The notes beneath the pieces were generated by a model. That model did no database searches. It had not been told where the DNA came from and was given only the letters and a program-made list of their open reading frames with translations. The position numbers were made by a program, and so were the translations under genes. From JBEKYH01 sp049511115 (lineage in GTDB: Bacteria > Planctomycetota > Phycisphaerae > Tepidisphaerales > Tepidisphaeraceae), in assembly GCA_049511115.1 (NCBI GenBank), contig JBEKYH010000198.1, forward strand, positions 1-8,640: a stretch of DNA of 8,640 nt, read 5' to 3'. This document shows, piece after piece, positions 1 through 5,578 of this stretch; positions within the stretch are counted from its first letter, which is position 1, and each line of letters starts with the position of its first letter.

Positions 1-1830
1 TCATTTCCAGTGGTCATTCCGCTGATCGTCGCCGCGATCCTCGCCGCGTGCGGAAGCGTCCTGCCCCGGCGACTGCTGGACGCGGCGGGTATTGGGACAT
101 CGGCATTTATTTGCGCGATCTGTCTTATGCTGGCGAGGCGATCGTCGTCGGGCACGCTGGTCTATTGGTTTGGTAACTGGACACCTGATCCACACGGGCA
201 TTTCCCAGTCGGGATTTGCTTCATGATCGATCCAATCGGGGCGGGCCTGGCAGCATTGGTGGCGCTGCTTATCCTGTCGGCCTTTATCTTTTCGTGGGCA
301 TATTTCCAGTCCATTAAATCGCTTTATCACTCGCTCATGTTGGTCTTTCTCGCGGCGATGTGCGGTCTTTGCCTTACCGGCGACCTCTTCAACCTGTTCG
401 TCTGGTTCGAATTAATGACCGCGACCGCCGTCGGATTGTGCGGATACAAGTCGGACGAGCGCTCGCCTCTTCTGGGCTCGCTCAACTTCGCGGTCAGCAA
501 CACGGTCGGGGCATTTCTTTCCCTGACGGGGGTCGCATTGCTCTATGCCTTCACCGGCTCATTAAACATGAGCGAAGTCGGACGATCTCTCGCATCGCAT
601 AACCCCGGATCGATTTTCGTCTCGGTGACATTTCTGCTCGTCATCAGTGGATTCCTTGTAAAAGCGGCCGCATTCCCGTTTCATTTTTGGCTCGCCGATG
701 CGCACGCCGTCGCCCCGACGCCGGTGTGCATTTTATTCTCGGGCGTGATGGTTGAACTTGGCGTTTACGCAATCGCCCGACTTTACTGGGTGATTTTTGC
801 GCCGCTTCTTGGCATGGAAAGCGAGGGGGTTCGTGCGGTGTTTATCTTGATGGGATGCTTGGGCGCTCTGATCGGCGGCATTTTCTGTTTGGGGCAACGC
901 CATCTCAAACGATTGCTCGCCTTCTCCACCATCAGCCACGTTGGCGTCATGTTCATCGCGCTGGGATTATTAAGGGCCGATGCTCTGGCGGGCTTGGCGA
1001 TGTACATCGTCGGGCATGGAATGATCAAAGGTTCGTTGTTCATCTGCGCGGGGATTCTGCTGGACAGATACCAGAGTGTTGACGAGTTTGATTTACGCGG
1101 TCGGGGCCGCGAAATTCTGCCGCTCGCCCTGGTGATGCTCGTGGGCACATGGGGATTAGCGGGCCTGCCGCCCTTCGCGACATACTTTGGTGGGCAATTC
1201 CTCGATCACGCTGCCGGCGAATCAGGTTTGGAGGGCCTGACGCTCCTCATAACCGCCGCCGAAGCCTTGACGGCGGGCGCTGTCCTGCGCGCAACCGGCC
1301 GCATTTTTCTGGGCTGGGGACCCGTCCACGAAGCGACTTCGCGCGGCGCCGCGCATATCCCCATGCGAAAGGAAACGAACGAAGGCGACCAGAAAAAAAA
1401 GGGCGTTCACGCCACGATGTGGGCGCCCGCCGTGGGACTTTTAATTTTCGGCATGATCGTCGCCGTTTTTCCGCCCGTCCGTTTGCAGGTGCTACGCCAG
1501 GCGGAGCGTTTTCGCGCCGGAACGGCCTATCAGGCAATCGTGCTGGATAATCAACCGATATCCGCGCGGGAGGATTCGATTCCTACACCTTTCAAGGTCG
1601 GCTGGAAACAACTCGCCGCGCTGCTGCTTAGTCTCCTGATTGCCGGGATTTCGCTGTTTCCGTCGGTGATCGGACATGCAGTCAATAAACGGCTTGCTCC
1701 TTGGATCGCACGCCCAATCAGGCAGCTTCGCATATTTCAGAGCGGCCGCGTGGGCGACTACATCGCGTGGCTCGTCTTTGGGATGGCTTTCTACGGGATC
1801 GCCCTGGTCCTGTTCGGGAGGGGCACATGA
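1..1830 (+). CDS. Proton-translocating antiporter subunit, MrpD/HyfB/NuoL-M-N superfamily (5' end probably cut by window)
   Basis: Polytopic inner-membrane protein of the proton-conducting subunit family shared by Mrp cation/proton antiporters, membrane hydrogenases and complex I. The frame is open to base 1; a GTG at base 10 could start a 606-residue protein, but codons before it remain open and no ribosome binding site is visible, so only a few residues are probably missing. Counting from that GTG, the hallmark charged membrane residues are present: Glu134 in FVWFELMT, Lys218 in the GFLVKAAAFPFHFW segment followed by LADAHAVAPTPV, Lys300 in HLKRLLAFSTISHVG, and Lys340 in GHGMIKGSLF. About 14-16 hydrophobic segments are apparent. 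A charged loop (about 440-470) and a C-terminal extension with IFQSGRVGDYIAW make it longer than usual MrpD (about 500 residues) and closer to HyfB/NuoL-like forms. Whether it belongs to a Mrp antiporter, hydrogenase or other complex depends on genes left of the window. It overlaps the next gene by 4 bp. Confidence 0.85.
   Translation, partial: SFPVVIPLIVAAILAACGSVLPRRLLDAAGIGTSAFICAICLMLARRSSSGTLVYWFGNWTPDPHGHFPVGICFMIDPIGAGLAALVALLILSAFIFSWAYFQSIKSLYHSLMLVFLAAMCGLCLTGDLFNLFVWFELMTATAVGLCGYKSDERSPLLGSLNFAVSNTVGAFLSLTGVALLYAFTGSLNMSEVGRSLASHNPGSIFVSVTFLLVISGFLVKAAAFPFHFWLADAHAVAPTPVCILFSGVMVELGVYAIARLYWVIFAPLLGMESEGVRAVFILMGCLGALIGGIFCLGQRHLKRLLAFSTISHVGVMFIALGLLRADALAGLAMYIVGHGMIKGSLFICAGILLDRYQSVDEFDLRGRGREILPLALVMLVGTWGLAGLPPFATYFGGQFLDHAAGESGLEGLTLLITAAEALTAGAVLRATGRIFLGWGPVHEATSRGAAHIPMRKETNEGDQKKKGVHATMWAPAVGLLIFGMIVAVFPPVRLQVLRQAERFRAGTAYQAIVLDNQPISAREDSIPTPFKVGWKQLAALLLSLLIAGISLFPSVIGHAVNKRLAPWIARPIRQLRIFQSGRVGDYIAWLVFGMAFYGIALVLFGRGT
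1816..1823 (+). promoter_or_regulatory. Ribosome binding site for the mscS-type gene
   Basis: GGGAGGGG lies inside the last codons of the antiporter gene, with GGAGG five bases before the ATG at 1827. It decides the start in favour of 1827 over the in-frame ATG at 1701. Confidence 0.7.
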
Positions 1831-2840
1831 ACCCCGTTTCTTTCGTCAGTCTCACCGGGCCGGAGCATTCGCTGACGATTTTCGGCCTCAGGCTCATCGG
1901 CATCAACGCCGTCACCGCTCATAAGCTCTTCCTGACGCTCGGCTTTCTCCTGCTCGTGCTCGGCATTAACGGGATCGTTCAAGGCCTCATGCGCCTGGCG
2001 ATCCGCAGGAAAGAGACCAAACGTTGGGTCTTCTGGCTACGCCAAGCCTTGCGGCTCCTGACGGCGGTTCTGGTGATCGTAGGTTTCCTCTCGATCTGGT
2101 TTAACGACACGACTCGCCTGGCGACGTTTCTCGGATTGGTTTCTGCGGGATTGGCGTTTGCATTGCAGCGCGTGGTCACTGCCTTTTCCGGCTACATCGT
2201 TATTCTGCGCGGCAATACGTTCACCATCGGCGACCGCATCACCATGGGCGGTGTCCGCGGCGATGTCATCAAACTCGGATTCATCCAGACGACCATCATG
2301 GAAATGGGCCAGCCGCCTGGCGAGCAAGCGGACGATCCGGCGATGTGGGTGCGGGCCAGGCAATACACGGGACGCATCGTCACGATCACCAATGACAAGG
2401 TCTTCGACACGCCGATTTACAATTATTCAAAGGAGTTTCCGTACCTTTGGGAGGAGATGAATATCCCGATCAGCTACAAAGACAATTTCGCTGAGGCCGA
2501 GCAGATTCTTCTACGCGCAGCCCGGGAGCACACCGTCAAGATAGCGGAAGCCGGCGAAGAATTAATCCGCGAGATGGAACGCCGTTATGTCATGAAGCGT
2601 AGTGAAATGGAACCTCGCGTTTTCATGCGGCTGACGGATAACTGGATCGAGCTTTCCGTGCGCTTCATCTGTCTGGATCACGACATTCGGCATCTGAAGG
2701 ACAAGATGAGCCGCCAAATACTCGGTGAGTTGGTAAAGGCTCGTATCGGCATCGCTTCCTCGACTTACGACGTCGTCGGCATGCCGCCTCTTAGAATTAC
2801 CCTGGACAGCACGGAAAAGGATGGTTCCTCCTCCCGATAA
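1827..2840 (+). CDS. MscS-family small-conductance mechanosensitive ion channel
   Basis: A 337-residue membrane channel of the MscS family, which opens under membrane tension to release solutes on osmotic downshift. Predicted membrane segments lie at about 34-56, 68-92 and 96-127. The last is the pore helix type, with small residues in TFLGLVSAGLAFALQ followed by FSGYIVIL. The beta domain follows with the family pattern FTIGDRITMGGVRGDV (about 132-147), then ITNDKVFDTPIYNYS (about 187-201) and a C-terminal alpha/beta domain. The start is the ATG at 1827, because GGGAGGGG sits at 1816-1823 and the ATGA overlap with the upstream stop suggests translational coupling. A longer in-frame ATG at 1701 lies wholly inside the antiporter gene and would add a non-membrane, Arg-rich extension. 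Co-transcription with an ion antiporter subunit fits a role in ion and osmotic balance (inference). Confidence 0.9.
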   Translation: MNPVSFVSLTGPEHSLTIFGLRLIGINAVTAHKLFLTLGFLLLVLGINGIVQGLMRLAIRRKETKRWVFWLRQALRLLTAVLVIVGFLSIWFNDTTRLATFLGLVSAGLAFALQRVVTAFSGYIVILRGNTFTIGDRITMGGVRGDVIKLGFIQTTIMEMGQPPGEQADDPAMWVRARQYTGRIVTITNDKVFDTPIYNYSKEFPYLWEEMNIPISYKDNFAEAEQILLRAAREHTVKIAEAGEELIREMERRYVMKRSEMEPRVFMRLTDNWIELSVRFICLDHDIRHLKDKMSRQILGELVKARIGIASSTYDVVGMPPLRITLDSTEKDGSSSR

Positions 2841-2857
2841 ATATCATTTGCGCCTTT

Positions 2858-3892
2858 TTAAGCCTTGGGATGCCCACCGGTGACGCCGTGAATTTCGCCG
2901 CTGACGTAGCTGGAGTCGTTCGAAGCCAGCAGAACGTAGGTCGCGGCAAGTTCCGCGGGTTGTCCCGGGCGCTTGAAGGGAACATCGCTGCCGAACGTCA
3001 CCAGCTTGTCCTCCGACTGCCCACCGCTCGGCTGAAGCGGCGTCCAGATCGGCCCCGGCGCAACGCCGTTCACGCGGATGCCCTTGGAAATGAGTTGCTT
3101 GGACAATCCCTTTACAAAAATCGCAATGGCCCCTTTGGTCATGGCGTAATCAAGAATGCCCGGCGAGGGGTCGTAAGCGTTGATCGAAGTCGTGCAGATG
3201 ATCGTTGACCCCGGGTTCAGATGCGGCAGCGCCGCCTTCGTGATCCAGAACATCGCGTAGACGTTGGTGCGAAAGGTCGCATCAAACTGGTCAGTCGTAA
3301 TATCGAGGATCGATTCGCGATAGACTTGCTTTGCCGCGTTGCTGACGAGAATGTCCAGCCCGCCAAGCCGCTCCACGGCGTCGGACACGAGCTTTTGGCA
3401 AAAGGCCTCGTCCCGGATGTCTCCCGGCAACGGAATCGCCTTGCGGCCCTCCGCCCGAATCAATTGAACCACTTCGGCGGCATCGGGCTCTTCCACCGGC
3501 AGATATCCGAAGGCCACGTCCGCCCCTTCGCGCGCGAACGCGATGGCAGCCGCGCGGCCGATCCCCGAATCGGCGCCCGTGATGAGCGCCTTGCGCCCAG
3601 TCAGTTTGCCAGAACCTTTGTAGCTCTTCTCTCCATGGTCCGGCCGTGGCTCCATCTTGCATGCCAAGCCTGGCGGCTCTTGGTGTTGCTTCTTGAATGG
3701 CGGTCCCGGATATTCGGTGAGCGGATTCTTTAGCTGCATTGTTTCACCTCTCGTGGAATCGTCGGAAGAAGACCGTTCCGCAGCGGCCACCGCAGTCGTA
3801 CCTAATGCTGCTATCATTGAGGTGGCCAATACTCCCGTTCCCAGGGTTACTGCCTCACGGCGATTGAGTTTGCGCGGTTGATGTGCGTCCAT
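2858..3892 (-). CDS. Twin-arginine-signal SDR-family oxidoreductase (YghA/YdaD-like)
   Basis: A 344-residue classical short-chain dehydrogenase/reductase using NAD(P)(H). Its substrate cannot be read from sequence. The SDR core shows the cofactor motif TGADSGIG (105-112), SNAA (184-187, a variant of NNAG), Asn210, and the catalytic set Ser236, Tyr249 and Lys253 in LDYAMTK. The segment before the core (KNPLTEYPGPPF, then PRPDHGEKSYKGSGKLTGRKALITG) is typical of the YghA/YdaD general-stress SDR subgroup. Upstream of that is an extra 51-residue leader with Arg11-Arg12, a hydrophobic stretch (about 14-38) and an AVAAAE cleavage-like site, so the full-length form looks Tat-exported. The ATG at 3892 has GGAGAG six bases upstream. 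Met52 at 3739 also has a strong site (GAGAGGTGA) and would give a 293-residue leaderless protein of the usual family shape. It converges on the mscS-type gene with a 17-bp gap and diverges from the PfpI gene. Confidence 0.9.
   Translation of the reverse strand: MDAHQPRKLNRREAVTLGTGVLATSMIAALGTTAVAAAERSSSDDSTRGETMQLKNPLTEYPGPPFKKQHQEPPGLACKMEPRPDHGEKSYKGSGKLTGRKALITGADSGIGRAAAIAFAREGADVAFGYLPVEEPDAAEVVQLIRAEGRKAIPLPGDIRDEAFCQKLVSDAVERLGGLDILVSNAAKQVYRESILDITTDQFDATFRTNVYAMFWITKAALPHLNPGSTIICTTSINAYDPSPGILDYAMTKGAIAIFVKGLSKQLISKGIRVNGVAPGPIWTPLQPSGGQSEDKLVTFGSDVPFKRPGQPAELAATYVLLASNDSSYVSGEIHGVTGGHPKA
3744..3752 (-). promoter_or_regulatory. Internal ribosome binding site before Met52 of the SDR gene
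   Basis: Read on the minus strand, GAGAGGTGA ends four bases before the in-frame ATG at 3739-3737. GAGGTGA matches the anti-16S consensus over seven bases, better than expected by chance inside a coding region. Initiation here would skip the whole twin-arginine leader. Confidence 0.55.
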
Positions 3893-3898
3893 GAGTTT

Positions 3899-3904
3899 CT
3901 CTCC
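3899..3904 (-). promoter_or_regulatory. Ribosome binding site for the full-length SDR start
   Basis: Read on the minus strand, GGAGAG lies six bases before the ATG at 3892. It supports translation of the form carrying the twin-arginine signal. Confidence 0.55.
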
Positions 3905-4020
3905 AACACAAAAGAGTGCGGAAAAGTTTAGGACATTGCGGGCGGAGGCAGCTAAAGGGATTTCCCTGATAGGCTGGCAGGAAAAACGGATCGTGCCCGG
4001 CTATAACCGAGCCCTTGGAA

Positions 4021-4050
4021 TTGACTCGTACGCCTGTGGGCCAGCATAAC
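4021..4050 (+). promoter_or_regulatory. Candidate sigma70-type promoter for the PfpI-family gene
   Basis: TTGACT (4021-4026) matches the -35 consensus at five of six bases. CATAAC (4045-4050) follows after an 18-base spacer as a weaker -10 element. It would give a leader of roughly 110 bases before the ATG at 4167. This rests on sequence pattern only. Confidence 0.3.
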
Positions 4051-4166
4051 ACTTCGGGCGAATTCCCAATCCAATGTCGGCATTTCCCCGATTGTTTCCA
4101 GCCGCCGTCAAATCTAAGTTTCTAAGAAAGGGGTGCGAAACCCAGCGATATTTTTTGGAGACGGTC

Positions 4167-4721
4167 ATGGCAAAACAACTTCAAGGAAAACGTGTGGCTA
4201 TCTTGGTCGAGAACGGATTTGAGCGGGTCGAGATGACCACGCCGCGCCACGCCCTGGAAGAGGCTGGGGCTCAGACGGATTTGATTTCACCGGATGGGGG
4301 CACGGTGCAATCCGTCGAACACGATAAACCCGGGGAGCGTTTTCCCGTCGATGTGGACCTGAGTAACGCCGATCCAGCAGAGTACGACGCGTTGCTTCTT
4401 CCCGGCGGCGTTTCCAATCCGGACAAACTGAGGATCAATCCCGATGCAGTGAAGTTCGTGAAAGCGTTCGTCGATGCCGGCAAGCCAATCGCGGCGATTT
4501 GTCACGGCCCGTGGACGCTCATCGAGGCCGGCGCAGTGAAAGGGCGAAGGATGACGAGTTGGCCGTCATTGCAAACCGATCTCCGTAACGCCGGAGCCAA
4601 CTGGGTGGACGAAGAAGTCGTTACCGACAACGGCCTGGTCACCAGCCGAAAACCCGATGATCTTCCGGCCTTCGACGAAAAGATGATCGAAGAATTCCAG
4701 GAAGGGATCCACGGCAGGTAA
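4167..4721 (+). CDS. PfpI/DJ-1-family protein (type 1 glutamine amidotransferase-like; protease or deglycase)
   Basis: A 184-residue cytosolic protein of the PfpI/YhbO group within the DJ-1 superfamily. It spans the usual full family length. The nucleophile elbow AICHGPW places Cys112 and His113. An N-terminal GFERVE segment (17-22) supplies the conserved acidic residue near the cysteine, and LLLPGG (77-81) is the usual glycine turn. The C-terminal VTDNGLVTSRKPDDLPAF is also typical. Family members have been described as intracellular peptidases or as protein/nucleotide deglycases acting on glyoxal damage; sequence alone cannot decide. The start is the ATG at 4167, because GGAG at 4157-4160 is well spaced and MAKQLQGKRVAIL is a normal family N-terminus. 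The longer frame from 4074 adds 31 residues without family character. It converges on ku with a 22-bp gap. Confidence 0.9.
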   Translation: MAKQLQGKRVAILVENGFERVEMTTPRHALEEAGAQTDLISPDGGTVQSVEHDKPGERFPVDVDLSNADPAEYDALLLPGGVSNPDKLRINPDAVKFVKAFVDAGKPIAAICHGPWTLIEAGAVKGRRMTSWPSLQTDLRNAGANWVDEEVVTDNGLVTSRKPDDLPAFDEKMIEEFQEGIHGR

Positions 4722-4734
4722 AACAGGCGGCCGC

Positions 4735-4759
4735 CCGGCGCTCTTAAGCTGAGCGCCGG
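4735..4759. terminator. GC-rich hairpin at the convergent PfpI-gene/ku 3' ends
   Basis: CCGGCGCTC (4735-4743) and GAGCGCCGG (4751-4759) form a perfect 9-bp stem with a 7-base loop. The hairpin overlaps the ku stop codon (4744-4746) and its last codons. There is no clean T run after either arm; for minus-strand transcripts TGTTTTAC follows only after about ten bases. It may therefore be a weak or bidirectional terminator or an mRNA 3'-end stabiliser. Confidence 0.35.
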
Positions 4760-5562
4760 CGCCCATGCCCATCGCCCCTCGCGTTGCCCGCGGCCAGGGA
4801 CTTCTTGAGCGCCTCCATCAGATTGATTGTTCGCGGCGGCGGCCCTTCTTCCTCCGCCTCGATGTGCTGTACTTCCTTTCCTTTGACCTTTGCGTCGATC
4901 ATCTTTTGCAGCCGCAGCCGGTATTCGTCCTTGAATTCATCCAAATCGAGCGACTTGGTCATCGTCTTCATCAGCTCCGACGCCATTTTCATTTCGGCGG
5001 ATGTGGTCTTAATGCGACCGAGGCCGGCGCCCACCTCGTCGGACAGGGACTCCACTTCGTCGGCGTAGTGGAGTGTGTGGAGCGTCATTCCGTCTTCGAG
5101 CGCGCGGATGGCCGCAAGGTATTCGCGTTCCCGCATGACAAATCGCGCAATAGCGCATTTATTTTCTTCCCGCATTACGTCCAACAGAAGTTTGTACGAC
5201 TTTGACGATTCCTTGACGGGCTTGAGAAAATAAACGCGATCGAAGTATACCGGATCGATGGCCGTCAGATCGGTGAATTGAACGATTTCCAGGGCTTTGC
5301 CTTTTTCGGGCTTTAACTGGTCGATTTCCTTTTGTTCCACGACGGCATACTCGTTGGGCCCCACCTCAATTCCCCGCGCCGTGTCAGCGAAGTCATATTC
5401 CTTTCCGGTGTCGGGGCAGACCAATTTGCGCCGCAGGCGGCAATGGCCGTCCTTGCTGAGCATGTGGAAGTGCACCGCCTTTTCATGCACGGCCATGATC
5501 ATTTCCACGCCGATGTTAACCAGGCCGAAATTCAACGAACCAGTCCAAATGGGGCGACTCAT
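4744..5562 (-). CDS. ku: Ku protein, bacterial non-homologous end joining
   Basis: A 272-residue bacterial Ku homologue. It forms a homodimeric ring on double-strand DNA ends and recruits LigD for end joining. The N-terminus MSRPIWTGSLNFGLVNIGVE is the family signature, and the barrel and bridge core runs to about residue 230. Characteristic stretches include IDPVYFDRVYFLKPV (102-116) and the LDEFKDEYRLRLQKMIDAK region (207-225). The C-terminal tail carries INLMEALKKSL (246-256), the conserved segment that in other bacterial Ku proteins contacts LigD, then a short basic end (HGRRR). The start is the ATG at 5562: AAGGAG lies five bases upstream, and the longer frame to 5622 would overlap the end of ligD with non-family residues. 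It lies 16 bp downstream of ligD on the same strand, so the two are almost certainly one operon. Length is typical. Confidence 0.96.
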   Translation of the reverse strand: MSRPIWTGSLNFGLVNIGVEMIMAVHEKAVHFHMLSKDGHCRLRRKLVCPDTGKEYDFADTARGIEVGPNEYAVVEQKEIDQLKPEKGKALEIVQFTDLTAIDPVYFDRVYFLKPVKESSKSYKLLLDVMREENKCAIARFVMREREYLAAIRALEDGMTLHTLHYADEVESLSDEVGAGLGRIKTTSAEMKMASELMKTMTKSLDLDEFKDEYRLRLQKMIDAKVKGKEVQHIEAEEEGPPPRTINLMEALKKSLAAGNARGDGHGRRRSA

Positions 5563-5578
5563 AGCTACTCCTTCGATT

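Larger units (their letters stand above)
3893..4166. promoter_or_regulatory. Divergent intergenic promoter region between the SDR and PfpI-family genes
   Basis: This 274-bp stretch is the only sizeable non-coding region in the window. It separates two genes reading outward, so promoters for both should lie here. On the plus side a sigma70-like candidate is listed separately. On the minus side no convincing -35/-10 pair was found. A short imperfect dyad AGGGA-tt-TCCCT (3956-3967) is the only symmetry noted and is too short to call an operator. The small open frames crossing the region have no protein-like character. Confidence 0.5.

Noticed and set aside
1701..1826. N-terminal extension of the MscS gene from the ATG at 1701
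   Set aside because: The added residues come from within the antiporter coding region and lack membrane character. The ATG at 1827 has a far better ribosome binding site.
3221..3733. 170-codon plus-strand open frame opposite the SDR gene
   Set aside because: It is antisense to the conserved SDR core with intact catalytic residues, and it has no protein-like features or ribosome binding site.
4074..4166. 31-codon N-terminal extension of the PfpI-family gene
   Set aside because: GGAG before the ATG at 4167 and the family-typical MAKQLQGKRVAIL start favour the shorter form. The extension resembles translated leader sequence.
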